From Virgisporangium aurantiacum (GTDB lineage Bacteria > Actinomycetota > Actinomycetes > Mycobacteriales > Micromonosporaceae): a stretch of DNA of 64,000 bases. Made by a program: the position numbers and the translations under genes. The DNA lies in contig NZ_BOPG01000044.1 in assembly GCF_016863635.1 (NCBI RefSeq), forward strand, positions 62,001 to 126,000, in the 5' to 3' direction. The number at the start of each line of letters is the position of its first letter. Position 1 is the stretch's first letter. This document shows, one piece after another, positions 1-8,851 of this stretch. The notes below the pieces were generated by a model. That model saw only the letters and a program-made list of their open reading frames with translations, was not told the origin of the DNA and ran no database searches.

Positions 1-62
1 ACGCGGCGGTCCAGCATCGCGGCTGACGCTCTCTGCTCTCCGCTTTCATAGCGTCGGTTGGC

Positions 63-2549
63 GTGTGGAGACCAATGATGCGCCAGAACCTGTCCCGGTT
101 GCTGCTGTCGGCCACGGCGGTCGTCCTCGGTGTCGCGTTCGTCGCGGGAACGCTCCTGTTCTCCGACGGACTCACCGCCGGCCTCGCCGACTGGGTCGGC
201 CGCCTCGACCGCGGGGTCGACGTCGACGTCTCCTCGATCGACGCTCTCGACGACGCGACGGTCGCGCGGGTGCGCGCCCTCGACGGCGTGCGCGCCGCGG
301 AAATTCTGAGAACCGCCGCCGGGGTCGGGCTCGTCGGCCCGGACGGCCGGAAGATCTCCGGGACGCACTTCGCGGTCACGGTCCCCCGCGACCCGGCGCT
401 GCGCTCCTACGACGTCACGTCGGGACGCCTGCCGGAGACAACCGGCGAGGCCGTGCTCGACGCGGAGACCGCGCGGGAGCGCCGCATCCGGGTGGGCGAC
501 GAGATCCGGGTCGGCGGCCGGTCCGCCGCCGTGCCGTTCCGGGTCGTCGGCGTCGTCGACATCGAAGGGTCGGCGGTGGACGTCGGCACGGCCGTGGTGG
601 GGTTGACGCTCGCCGACGTCCGGCCGCTCACCGACGAACCCGGTTCCGACCGGCTCGTGGTGGCGGCTACTTCGGGCGCCACCGACCTGGTGCCGCGGGT
701 CAAGGCGGTCACCGGCGGAACGGTGCGCACCCACCGGCAACTGGTCGACGCGAACCTCGACGTCGCCCTCGGCGACCTGCGCCAGTTCCAGGCCGGGATG
801 CTGGCGTTCGCGCTGGTGTCGGTGCTCGTGGCCGCGTTCGTCATCGCGAACACGTTCACGATCGTGCTCGCCCAGCGCAGCCGCGAGAGCGCGATGCTGC
901 GGATGCTCGGCGCCTCCCGCCGCCAGTTGTTCGCGGCTTCTCTCGCCGAGTCCTCGGCGGTCGGCGTGCTCGCCTCGGTCGCCGGTGTGCTGCTGGGATT
1001 CGGGATCGCGGCGGCGATCGGCGCCGTCTACGGTGCGTTGACCGGCGGGCCGGCCACGGGTCCCCGGCTGTCGCTCGTGTCGGCGTTGGTCCCGGTGCTC
1101 ACCGGCACGGCGGTGACGGTCGGCGCCGCGGTCATGCCGGCGTGGCGGGCGTCGCGGGTCGCGCCGGTGCAGGCGCTGTCGGACGCGGCCCTGCACCCGG
1201 GCCAGGGCGCGCGCCGCGGCCGGCTGTTCCTCGGTGCGGCGGTGCTCGCCGCCGGTGTCCTGGTCCTGGCGTTGCGCGCGAGCATCCTGGTGGTGGTCGC
1301 CGGCGGCGCGGTGACGTTCCTCGGCCTGGTGCTGTTCGGCCCGGTCCTGGTACCGGCCGTGATCCGCGCGGCCGCCTGGCCGCTCGCCGCGCTGGCCGGC
1401 CGGCGGCCTCGGGGCCGCCGCGCCGCGCAGCGGCCAGCCGGCGCCGCGCGGCCGCTCGCCCGCATGGCGCGGTTGGTCGGCCTCGCCGTTGCCGATGCCG
1501 GTCGGAACCCGCGGCGCGTCGCGTCGACGGCGATGGCTTTGGTGATCGGGATCGGTCTCGTGTCGGCGTTCGCGGTCGGCGCCCGCAGCGTCCGCGAGGG
1601 TGCGGCGCGGGCGATCGACGCCCGCTACGGCGCCGCGTTCCTCATCACGTCGTTCGGTGGCGACCTGCCGCCGGAGCTGATCGGCCGGCTCCGGGCCGAA
1701 CCCGGGCTGGGCACGGTCGCGCTGCACTTCTTCCACCACGACGAGGCGCTGGACGCCGACGTCACCGCCGCCGATCCCGCGCTGCTGGCCCGCGCGCAGC
1801 GGCCCGCGTCGGGCGACATCCGCGCGCTGGCGGCGGGCGGCGCGGTCGTCCGCAACATTCCGGGCGCGCGGCCGGGCGGTGCGGTCACCGTGGACGGCCG
1901 CGAGTTGCGGGTCGTCGCGGTCCTGGCAAAATCTCCGGGACGCGCTGAGATCTTCCTCACCGAGGGCGACTTCACCGCGTTCTACCCGAACGTACGCAGC
2001 GACCTCGCCGAGCTGGAGCCCGCCACCGGCGTCTCCACCGACGCCGCCCGCTCCGCGATCGACCGCGTGCTCGCCGACTATCCCGCGGTCGACCTCCAGG
2101 ACCGGGCCTCGTTCAAGGAGGCGCAGTCGCGCGGCATCGACCAGGCGCTGGGCTTCGTGACCGCCCTGCTCGCGCTGGCGGTGCTCATCTCCCTGATCGG
2201 CGTGGCCAACACGTTGACGCTCTCGGTGGTGGAGCGCACCCGCGAACACGCCCTCCTGCGCGCCCTGGGCCTGACCACCCGCCAACTGCGGTGGCTGCTG
2301 GCCATCGAGGCCATGCTGGTGGCACTGGCCGGCGCGATACTGGGCGTGGCAATGGGAATCGGCGTGATAGCGAGCGCGATGGGCGCCCTGAGCGCCTCGA
2401 ACGCCGGCACGGCCAGCTTCCACCTGGTGCTGCCCTGGAACCACCTGGCCCTGATTCTGCTGGGCGCCGCGGCCGCCGCGGTGCCGGCCTCGATCCTCCC
2501 GGCCCGGCGCGCCCTGCGCCAACCCGTCGTGACGTCCCTGACCGCCTGA
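63..2549 (+). CDS. FtsX/MacB-type ABC transporter permease
   Basis: Membrane subunit of an ABC transporter of the MacB/FtsX type, 828 residues, normal for the two-module actinobacterial form. A hydrophobic helix lies at about residues 12-33, then a large extracytoplasmic domain to about 240. An FtsX core starts at about 246 and carries the typical RSRE..LRMLGAS loop. After central helices (about 390-440 and 485-505) there is a second external domain, and a second FtsX core from about 698 with RTREHALLRALG. Such permeases work with a cytoplasmic ATPase, which would be expected upstream, outside the window. The GTG start is preceded by TAGCGT at 49-54, so the transcript may be leaderless; ATG at 75 is an alternative start. 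Substrate unknown. Confidence 0.9.
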   Translation: MWRPMMRQNLSRLLLSATAVVLGVAFVAGTLLFSDGLTAGLADWVGRLDRGVDVDVSSIDALDDATVARVRALDGVRAAEILRTAAGVGLVGPDGRKISGTHFAVTVPRDPALRSYDVTSGRLPETTGEAVLDAETARERRIRVGDEIRVGGRSAAVPFRVVGVVDIEGSAVDVGTAVVGLTLADVRPLTDEPGSDRLVVAATSGATDLVPRVKAVTGGTVRTHRQLVDANLDVALGDLRQFQAGMLAFALVSVLVAAFVIANTFTIVLAQRSRESAMLRMLGASRRQLFAASLAESSAVGVLASVAGVLLGFGIAAAIGAVYGALTGGPATGPRLSLVSALVPVLTGTAVTVGAAVMPAWRASRVAPVQALSDAALHPGQGARRGRLFLGAAVLAAGVLVLALRASILVVVAGGAVTFLGLVLFGPVLVPAVIRAAAWPLAALAGRRPRGRRAAQRPAGAARPLARMARLVGLAVADAGRNPRRVASTAMALVIGIGLVSAFAVGARSVREGAARAIDARYGAAFLITSFGGDLPPELIGRLRAEPGLGTVALHFFHHDEALDADVTAADPALLARAQRPASGDIRALAAGGAVVRNIPGARPGGAVTVDGRELRVVAVLAKSPGRAEIFLTEGDFTAFYPNVRSDLAELEPATGVSTDAARSAIDRVLADYPAVDLQDRASFKEAQSRGIDQALGFVTALLALAVLISLIGVANTLTLSVVERTREHALLRALGLTTRQLRWLLAIEAMLVALAGAILGVAMGIGVIASAMGALSASNAGTASFHLVLPWNHLALILLGAAAAAVPASILPARRALRQPVVTSLTA

Positions 2550-2557
2550 TGCGGGTG

Positions 2558-5416
2558 CTACGGGGCCTGGCCGAGGACGAGCTGACGGCTCTTGGTGACG
2601 ACCGCGGTCATGTTCTGGGCGACGGAGCCGTTCTCGATCTGCTCGGACGAGGAACCGATGTCGACGCCGGTGGTCATCTTGCCGGTGCCGATGTCGACCG
2701 CCGCCACCGTGTTCACCGATCCCTTGCTGCCGCCCAGGTACCGCGACGTGCGGACGAGCAGCCACCGGCCGTCGGCGGCCAGGGCGGTGACGCTGGTGAT
2801 TCCCGAGTCGAGGGCGTGCTTCTTCGTGCCGGTTGCCGGGTCGTACAGGGCGGGCTTGCCGATGTTGCCGAACTGCCAGTCACCCAGGACCAGGCCGTCC
2901 TTCATCAGGTACCAGTCGGGCTTGTCGCCGGTGGAGAAGGTGGACTTCCAGGCTTCCTTGTTGCTCTTCAGGTCCATGGCGAACAGCGTGTACGTGCTGT
3001 TGGCGTTGTAGAGGACGCACATCTGCTGCGGCCCGCACGGGCGCACCATCTCGACCCGCGCGCCGGCCGGCAGCGGAACTTCCCACCGCTTGGCGAAGTT
3101 GTCGAGGCCGTAGGCCGCCATCACGACGCGACCGGGTGACGTCTTGTCGTTGAGCTGGCCGATCAGCACGCCCTGGTACGCGGTGAAGCTCTCGCCGTCG
3201 AGCGGAACCGAGCCGGAACCGCGCGCCTTGCCGGTGTTCGCGTCGTAGACGGTGGCGATGGCCTTGGTCGCGTCGAGCCCGACGAACGTGGCCGGGTCGG
3301 CGGCCACCGACTGGTGCCAGTCGGCCGCCGTGGGTGCCCGGCTCAGCAGGCCCGGCACCGGCCCGAACGTGCCCTGCTGGGCGGTGGGACCGTCGGCGGC
3401 GTAGACGCCCATCGGCACGGCCAGCAGGTCGAAGATGCCCGGCCGGGCCGGCTGGACGACCTCGTTCCACTTGGCCTGGCCGGTGGTCAGGTCGATCCGC
3501 TGCATGCGACCGTTGGGCGAGCCCGTGTTGAGCTCGATGAACGCGTCGTTGCCGACGAAGTGCGTCACCCGCTCGTCGTCGTACGGGCGCAGCATCTTCT
3601 CCGCGCCGGTTGCGGCGTCGACCACCAGGCGCACGTTCTTGCCGCCGTGGGTGGCCGCCTTCTCGCAGTCGATGTGGAGCACGCTGCCGGTGGCCGTGAT
3701 GCGGACGTCGGTGGGCTCGACCGGGTAGGACTTCTTCCACTTCTCGGTGCCGTCGGCGGTCAGCGCGGCGATGTCGAGCTTGCCCTCGTTGACCGCGGCG
3801 TAGTACCCGACGCCGTTGGCGACCGCCGTGGTGAGCGTCCCGCCGCCGCCCAGCGTCACCGTGCCGGTCTGCTTGTAGCTTCCGCCGGCGCCGAACTTTC
3901 CGTCGTCGGCGACGCCGGAGCCCCCGTCGGTCGCGTCGTCGAACGCGCCGCGGATCGACGTGTACGCCCAGAACGCGCCCGAGCCGCACAACAGCACGAC
4001 AACCGCGACCACGCCCATGATGACGTACCGCAGGCCGCCCGATCGCCGCCGCGGCGGCCGGTGCGGACCCATCGTCGGGCTCATCGGCGGCGGCATCTGC
4101 GGCGTCATCTGTGGTGGCGGCGTGAACTGCTGCGGCGGTACCGGCGCCATCGTGCCCGAGACCGGGAACGCCGGCCCGCTGCTGACCGGGACGGCCGGCC
4201 CGCCGCTCGACGGCGCGTACGAGCTGACCGGACCGGACGCGAACCCGCCGACCTGTTGCGTGTGGTGCGTGGGCGGCGGGTTCGACGGCGGCGGGGCGTG
4301 CGGCGCGCGCGAAGGTTGCGGCGGTGCGGTGGGACCCGTGGGAGCACCGTTCCGGCCACCACCGGCGATGAACCCGCCGTAGGCGACGGGCAGTTCGGGC
4401 TGCTCCGGCACCACCGGCGCCAGCCCGAACCGGGCGTGCAGGCGGCTCGCCACCAGCGGGATCCGGCTGGACCCGCCGACCAGGAACAGCCCGGAGAGGT
4501 GGTGCGGTTCCAGGCCGGACGCGCGCAGCACCCGCCGCGTCTCGTCGACGGCCCGGTCGATCAGGGGTCCGGCGACCCGTTCGAGTTCCTCGCGGGTGAG
4601 GTGCAGCGCGCTGTCGGTACCAGGGACGTGCACCGGCGCCGACGTCGTGCGGGACAGCATTTCCTTCGCCGCGCGCACGTCGTCCCAGAACTGCTTGCGC
4701 TCGCGCTGCTCGCTCTGCGGACCGGGGCTGCTGATCCGCTGCCACACCCGCGGGCTCTGCATCTGGATCAACTGGCCGAGGTGGCCGACGAGCGCCGCGT
4801 CGATGTCGACGCCACCGAGGTCGTCGAGGCCACCGACGGACAGGACCCGCAGGCCGCCCGGCTCGCGCCGGAGGACGGACGAGTCGAGCGTGCCGCCGCC
4901 GAAGTCGAACACCAGCACCGCGCCGCCGATCGGCACCTGCTGGCTCATGACCTCCATGCAGTAGGTGGCCGCCGCGACCGGCTCGTCGACCAGTTGCACC
5001 CGGCCGAGGCCAGCGACGTTGGCCGCCTGCATGAGGACGTTGCGGCGGGCGGCACCCCAGTCGGCCGGGCAGGTGAGCACCACGCCGTCGCCGATCTGCA
5101 CGCCGGTCTGGTTGGCCTCGGCGATGACCCGCCGCAGCAGCGCCACGAACATGTCGACGACGGTGACCTCGACGCTGCCCAGCAGCACGCTGCCCTCGTC
5201 GACCCGGCGCTTCGGATGCGGCTCGAAGCGACTCGGATCGATCAGAGCCATCCGTTCGGCGTCTCGACCCACGTGCAGCCGGGGTGGCTCGGAGAAGACG
5301 GCCGAGGGCAGCACGGGTGAACCGTCGAACAGCAGCGGCCGGGGTTCGGACTCGCGCCGTACCACCGCCACGGTGTGTGAGGTGCCCAGGTCGATCGCAA
5401 GACGGAGCTGCGACAC
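2558..5416 (-). CDS. Hsp70-like ATPase with one membrane helix and an external PQQ-like beta-propeller region
   Basis: 952-residue protein. Residues 1-350 form an actin-like Hsp70 ATPase: phosphate-1 motif DLGTSHT (9-15), phosphate-2 DFGGGT (171-176) and adenosine motif GGSSRIP (314-320). No Hsp70 substrate-binding domain follows. Instead there is a Pro/Gly/Ser-rich linker (about 355-455), one membrane helix (about 463-485) and a roughly 460-residue C-terminal part. That part has repeated W/G-rich strands of the PQQ/quinoprotein propeller kind and would lie outside the cell. Start: GTG at 5416, 6 bases after a GGGAGG ribosome site; the frame stays open to 6259, but that part reads as antisense-like Arg/Pro noise. 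It follows a RIO-type kinase on the same strand. Inferred role: coupling an external sensor to a cytoplasmic ATPase; the client is unknown. Confidence 0.85.
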   Translation of the reverse strand: MSQLRLAIDLGTSHTVAVVRRESEPRPLLFDGSPVLPSAVFSEPPRLHVGRDAERMALIDPSRFEPHPKRRVDEGSVLLGSVEVTVVDMFVALLRRVIAEANQTGVQIGDGVVLTCPADWGAARRNVLMQAANVAGLGRVQLVDEPVAAATYCMEVMSQQVPIGGAVLVFDFGGGTLDSSVLRREPGGLRVLSVGGLDDLGGVDIDAALVGHLGQLIQMQSPRVWQRISSPGPQSEQRERKQFWDDVRAAKEMLSRTTSAPVHVPGTDSALHLTREELERVAGPLIDRAVDETRRVLRASGLEPHHLSGLFLVGGSSRIPLVASRLHARFGLAPVVPEQPELPVAYGGFIAGGGRNGAPTGPTAPPQPSRAPHAPPPSNPPPTHHTQQVGGFASGPVSSYAPSSGGPAVPVSSGPAFPVSGTMAPVPPQQFTPPPQMTPQMPPPMSPTMGPHRPPRRRSGGLRYVIMGVVAVVVLLCGSGAFWAYTSIRGAFDDATDGGSGVADDGKFGAGGSYKQTGTVTLGGGGTLTTAVANGVGYYAAVNEGKLDIAALTADGTEKWKKSYPVEPTDVRITATGSVLHIDCEKAATHGGKNVRLVVDAATGAEKMLRPYDDERVTHFVGNDAFIELNTGSPNGRMQRIDLTTGQAKWNEVVQPARPGIFDLLAVPMGVYAADGPTAQQGTFGPVPGLLSRAPTAADWHQSVAADPATFVGLDATKAIATVYDANTGKARGSGSVPLDGESFTAYQGVLIGQLNDKTSPGRVVMAAYGLDNFAKRWEVPLPAGARVEMVRPCGPQQMCVLYNANSTYTLFAMDLKSNKEAWKSTFSTGDKPDWYLMKDGLVLGDWQFGNIGKPALYDPATGTKKHALDSGITSVTALAADGRWLLVRTSRYLGGSKGSVNTVAAVDIGTGKMTTGVDIGSSSEQIENGSVAQNMTAVVTKSRQLVLGQAP

Positions 5417-5481
5417 GCCCGACCTCCCCTCGATGGACCCCGGCGATGGTACGGCAACGATGCTCGCGACATGGAACGCCG

Positions 5482-6408
5482 TTACCCGACCCCGGCGTCC
5501 CGCAACAGATCGTCGACGAGAGGCGACGGATCGTGTTCGAGGCCGCGGGCGGCGAACCATTTGGCCATCACCGTGACGTCGCGCGCCAGGAACTGCGCAC
5601 CCTGCGGGTTGATGACCACGTCGACCACCTGGGGAAGGTCGATCAGCACCAGCTGACCCTCGTGCACCAGCACGTTGTACGGGCTGAGGTCGCCATGCGC
5701 GAGGCCCATCCGGGCCAGCACGGTGAGCGCCTCGACCAGCTGGCCCCACAACGATCGCAGCTCCGCCATGGAGGGACGGGTCTGCACCAGCCGTGGAGCG
5801 GCCTCGCCGTCGGGCGAACCGACGAACTCGAGCAGCAGTTCGGTGCCGACGAGCTGCACCGGGTACGGCACCCGGACGCCGCCGTACTCCGCGCCGATCT
5901 GCCACAGTCGGCCGAGCGCGGCGAACTCCGCACCGGCCCACTGCCCGGCGATCACCTCGCGGCCGAACGAGGTGCGTTTGCCGGTGGCCCGGTTCAGCCG
6001 GGACTCCCGCTCGCGGCGCCCTTCGAGGTAACCGGCGTCGCGGTGGAACATGCGGTGTTCCGACGACCGGTACCGTTTCGCCGCCATCAGCACGCTCCGG
6101 CCGCTGGTGGGGCCGGACCGCTCGATGAGGAAGACGTCGGCTTCCTTGCCCGTTTTCAGCAGGCCGAGTTCGGTGTCGATGCCACCGTCGTCGGTGACCA
6201 CCCACTCGGGCCACGGTTGCGGGCCGTGCAGGGTGCCGGAGTCGGTGAACGTGGACCACCGGTCGCCGGTGGGTGGCCCGTCGTCGGGATTCTCGACCGC
6301 GACCTGGGCTTGAGCCCCGGGCCGGCGGCGCTTCAGGTAACGCGGTTCGTCATCGTCAAAGCGGCGGCGACGGTTCGACCGCCCACCGCCGAGGTCGTGC
6401 TCTCGCAA
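5482..6408 (-). CDS. RIO1-family atypical serine kinase
   Basis: 308 residues. The Arg/Asp-rich N terminus (RRRRFDDDEP...LKRRRP) is of the kind seen in actinobacterial RIO proteins. The kinase fold follows: glycine loop region GKEADVF at about residue 87, AAKRYR with the ATP-binding Lys, catalytic loop HGDLSPYN and metal-binding IDLPQ. Bacterial RIO kinases autophosphorylate, but their substrates are poorly known. The chosen start is TTG at 6408 with GAGGAG upstream; it lies inside a 44-codon frame that has a much stronger ribosome site (6333-6467), so the true start or coupling deserves a look. The Hsp70-like gene follows 65 bases downstream on the same strand, suggesting joint expression. 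Confidence 0.85.
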   Translation of the reverse strand: MREHDLGGGRSNRRRRFDDDEPRYLKRRRPGAQAQVAVENPDDGPPTGDRWSTFTDSGTLHGPQPWPEWVVTDDGGIDTELGLLKTGKEADVFLIERSGPTSGRSVLMAAKRYRSSEHRMFHRDAGYLEGRRERESRLNRATGKRTSFGREVIAGQWAGAEFAALGRLWQIGAEYGGVRVPYPVQLVGTELLLEFVGSPDGEAAPRLVQTRPSMAELRSLWGQLVEALTVLARMGLAHGDLSPYNVLVHEGQLVLIDLPQVVDVVINPQGAQFLARDVTVMAKWFAARGLEHDPSPLVDDLLRDAGVG

Positions 6409-6467
6409 CGGAGGAACTCCTCGATTGAAGGAAACGGAGGCAGGGCGAAGCCCTTGACAGGCGCCAT
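6333..6467 (-). CDS. Possible leader ORF overlapping the start of the RIO kinase gene
   Basis: A 44-codon frame beginning MAPVKGFALPPFPSIEEF. Its ATG at 6467 is preceded by GAAGGAGG at ideal spacing, the best ribosome site in this neighbourhood. It overlaps the first 76 bases of the kinase frame in another phase. No family is recognised. It may be a coupling leader peptide, or the visible part of a kinase N terminus interrupted by a frameshift. Weak evidence beyond the ribosome site. Confidence 0.35.
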   Translation of the reverse strand: MAPVKGFALPPFPSIEEFLRCESTTSAVGGRTVAAALTMTNRVT

Positions 6468-6528
6468 TTCGAACCTCCTTCTCCCTCGATCGGGTCGTAG
6501 TGCACTTTCCCCGGGCCCGTAGGCCGGG

Positions 6529-7182
6529 TCAACCGGTTTTCGTGGCGAGCACCGCGGCCACGGCCTCGATCAGGCCGTCGCACTGCATCGTGGGCGCGAA
6601 CCGGTCGTCGGGCCAGGTCCGCCCGCGCCGGACCCACGCCGACGGGATGCCCAGCGCGTTCGCGCCGCCGATGTCGACCTCGGGGCTGTCGCCGATCAGC
6701 CACGCGCCGGCCAGCCGCATGCCGACCTTGTCGGCCGCGATCGCGAAGATGCGCGGGTTGGGCTTCCGGACGCCGACGTCCTCCGAGACGACGTACGCCG
6801 CCACCCGGTGCGCCAGTCCGGTGCGCACCATCTTGTCGGTCTGCACCCGGCTCTCGCCGTTGGTCACCACCACCGGCGTCCAGCCGGCGTCGACGGCGAT
6901 CCGCAGCGCGAATGCCACCAGCGGATCGAGCCGCAGGTGGGCGAGCAACCCCTCGCGGATCTCCTCGACGAGGTCGATCGGCCGGCGACGCAGCCGGTAG
7001 CGGGCGCGGATCGCGTCGGCAAGGTCCCAGGCCGACGTGAGGCCGTCGGCGTCGACCGAGTCGAGCCAGTCGACCTCGTGGGCGGGGACTCCGATTTCGG
7101 CGAGAAAGTCCCTTCCCCAAGCCTGAAACGCCCCTGCCCGATCGAGCAGGGTGTTGTCCAGGCTGAGGAACAACAGGGGCAC
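6529..7182 (-). CDS. HAD-superfamily protein with Ser in place of the nucleophilic Asp
   Basis: 217 residues with the HAD hydrolase fold. Motif II is VVVTNGES, motif III Lys lies in GVRKPNPRIF and motif IV is GDSPEVD. Motif I reads LSLDNT (residues 6-11) where the family has DxDxT, so the catalytic nucleophile is Ser7. The family forms an aspartyl-phosphate on that residue, so phosphatase activity is probably lost or changed. GTG start at 7182; TAATCT at 7189-7194 lies 6 bases upstream, which suggests a leaderless mRNA. It is divergent from the AcnR-like regulator gene. Closest type: haloacid dehalogenase / phosphoglycolate phosphatase-like. Confidence 0.85.
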   Translation of the reverse strand: MPLLFLSLDNTLLDRAGAFQAWGRDFLAEIGVPAHEVDWLDSVDADGLTSAWDLADAIRARYRLRRRPIDLVEEIREGLLAHLRLDPLVAFALRIAVDAGWTPVVVTNGESRVQTDKMVRTGLAHRVAAYVVSEDVGVRKPNPRIFAIAADKVGMRLAGAWLIGDSPEVDIGGANALGIPSAWVRRGRTWPDDRFAPTMQCDGLIEAVAAVLATKTG

Positions 7183-7301
7183 GCCGGGAGATTACGGCAG
7201 ACTATCCGATCCGCGACAGTCCCCTTGACCCAGAAATGAATCTTGAAATCTGCTGGCAACGATCCATGCGTCTGGATTCACAACCTTTCGGGCCCGGCGA
7301 T

Positions 7302-7328
7302 GCAAGCCGTACGTACGTCTTGCATAAT
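7302..7328 (+). promoter_or_regulatory. Promoter and palindromic operator of the acnR-like gene
   Basis: Bases 7302-7323 form a 22-bp inverted repeat with one mismatched pair (half-sites GCAAGCCGTAC and GTACGTCTTGC). It abuts a -10-like CATAAT at 7323-7328. The GTG start follows 6 bases later. The layout fits autorepression by the TetR-type product at a leaderless promoter; this is inference. Confidence 0.6.
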
Positions 7329-7334
7329 CGACCC

Positions 7335-7904
7335 GTGCCCCGGGTCAGCCAGAACCAGCTCGATGCCCGGCGCCGGCAGATCCTCGCCGGCGCCCGGGCA
7401 TGCTTCGCGCGGCACGGATACGAGGGTGCCACGGTGCGCCGGCTCGAAGAGGAGACCGGTCTGTCCCGCGGTGCGATCTTCCACCACTTCCGGGACAAGG
7501 AGTCGCTTTTCCTGGCCGTCGCCGAGGACGACGCGGCCACGATGGTCGCCACGGTGGCCGAGAACGGCCTGGTACAGGTGATGCGCGACCTGTTGGCCCA
7601 CGCCGAGGAGCCCGACCAGGCCGGCTGGCTCGGCACCCAGCTCGAGGTATCGCGCCGGCTGCGCACCGACCCCGCGTTCGCGAACCGGTGGGCGGCCCGC
7701 GCCGAGGCCATCGCGACCGCCACCCGCGACCGGCTCAGCCGCCAGCGCGACGCCGGCGTGCTGCGCGCCGACGTGCCGGTCACCGCGCTGGCCCAGTTCC
7801 TCGAACTCGCCTACGACGGGCTGGTGCTGCACCTCGCGATGGGCCGCCCCGCCAAGGACCTCGGGAGCGTGCTCGACCTCGTGGAAGGCGCCGTCCGCCG
7901 GTAG
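7335..7904 (+). CDS. acnR: TetR-family regulator, AcnR type
   Basis: 189 residues. The N-terminal helix-turn-helix (RRRQILAGARACFARHGYEG then TVRRLEEETGLSRGAIFHHF) and the rest, including ENGLVQVMRDLL, RLRTDP and LDLVEG, closely match the layout of Corynebacterium AcnR, the repressor of aconitase, from memory of that protein. AcnR senses citrate and related ligands and represses acn. Here no aconitase gene adjoins, so the symbol rests on sequence resemblance alone. The GTG start at 7335 was chosen because the family begins PRVSQ.QLD here and a -10 box sits 6 bases upstream; the open frame extends further to 7236. Neighbours are unrelated. Confidence 0.75.
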   Translation: MPRVSQNQLDARRRQILAGARACFARHGYEGATVRRLEEETGLSRGAIFHHFRDKESLFLAVAEDDAATMVATVAENGLVQVMRDLLAHAEEPDQAGWLGTQLEVSRRLRTDPAFANRWAARAEAIATATRDRLSRQRDAGVLRADVPVTALAQFLELAYDGLVLHLAMGRPAKDLGSVLDLVEGAVRR

Positions 7905-7935
7905 TGCCATTGACGCCGATGAACGAGAATGAGTC

Positions 7936-8787
7936 ATGGGTGTCACCCTCGATCTCGTCGTCCTCGTCCTGTTCCCCCTGATCGGCATCGCTGTCGTCGC
8001 CTGGGTCGCGGATCTCAGCGACCGGCGGGTCGCGGCCTGGCCGCCGCCGGAGCGTGACTGGGCCGACCCCGATCTCCTCACGGGCGAGCAGCTCGGCCTC
8101 CTGGCGAACGGCGAGACCCGCGCCGTCGAGGCGGCGGTGGCCCGGCTCCGCGTCGCCGGCGCGGTGCGGTACGACCCGGCGGCCGTCGCGCTCGTGCCGA
8201 CCGGCGAGCCGCTGCCCGAGGCGACCGACCTGTCGACGGCGGTGCTCATCGCCGCGGCCGACCGGGTTCCCGTCGCGGAGCTCCGCGCCGAGCCGGGCGT
8301 ACAGGCGGCACTGGCCGAACTGCGCGACGGGCTCGGCGACGCCTGGTACAAGGTCGACATGCCGCCACGGCACTTCGTCGTCGTCGGCCTTCCGGTGATC
8401 GGCTACGGCCTCGCGGGCCTGGGCTGGGCGCTGATCGCGCCGTTCCGGTGGTACACCGACGTGCCCATGTACCTCATGGCCGGCATCGCGATCATCCTCG
8501 GGCTGGCGGGGCTCGTCCGGCCGGACACGGTGCCGCTGCCGGCGGCGCGGGCGGTCGACCGGGCCAGGAAGCGGCACGACGACCTTCACCCGCGGAGGAA
8601 GCCGGCGCTGACCACCTACGGACCGGCGGCCGCGGCGACCGCCGTCGGCCTGTTCGGGCTCGGGGCACTGCAATCCGTCGACCCGGGCCTGGCCGTGCTC
8701 TCGTTCCGGTCGGATGTCGAACCGGAGGAGGACGACGATCCGGACGACAGGTTCGTCGTCGGCTGTGCGTCGGTCAACGCCGGCTGA
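7936..8787 (+). CDS. TIGR04222-type membrane protein
   Basis: 283 residues. An N-terminal helix (about 4-24) is followed by a cytoplasmic segment with the DLLTGEQLGLLANGETRAVE region and a small winged-helix-like part (AAVARLRVAGAVRYD). Two or three helices lie at about 155-200 and one at about 235-250. This matches the actinobacterial TIGR04222 family, which is often next to DUF692 genes. Many members, as I recall, end in a Gly/Cys/Ser-rich tail; this one ends in an acidic run (EPEEDDDPDD) and a short VGCASVNAG with a single Cys. Function unproven; it may be partner or substrate of the DUF692 enzyme next door. Confidence 0.75.
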   Translation: MGVTLDLVVLVLFPLIGIAVVAWVADLSDRRVAAWPPPERDWADPDLLTGEQLGLLANGETRAVEAAVARLRVAGAVRYDPAAVALVPTGEPLPEATDLSTAVLIAAADRVPVAELRAEPGVQAALAELRDGLGDAWYKVDMPPRHFVVVGLPVIGYGLAGLGWALIAPFRWYTDVPMYLMAGIAIILGLAGLVRPDTVPLPAARAVDRARKRHDDLHPRRKPALTTYGPAAAATAVGLFGLGALQSVDPGLAVLSFRSDVEPEEDDDPDDRFVVGCASVNAG

Positions 8788-8851
8788 AGGTTCGGTTCAG
8801 AAAGCGGCCGGATCCACGCTCCCGTTGCCGGTGCGACGCACTATGAGACCC

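Noticed and set aside
3314..5320. 668-codon plus-strand frame opposite the Hsp70-like gene
   Set aside because: Antisense shadow; Arg/His/Val-rich without motifs.
5417..6259. N-terminal extension of the Hsp70-like frame
   Set aside because: The extension reads as Arg/Pro/Gly noise opposite in phase to the RIO kinase; the GTG at 5416 has a good ribosome site and a family-like start.
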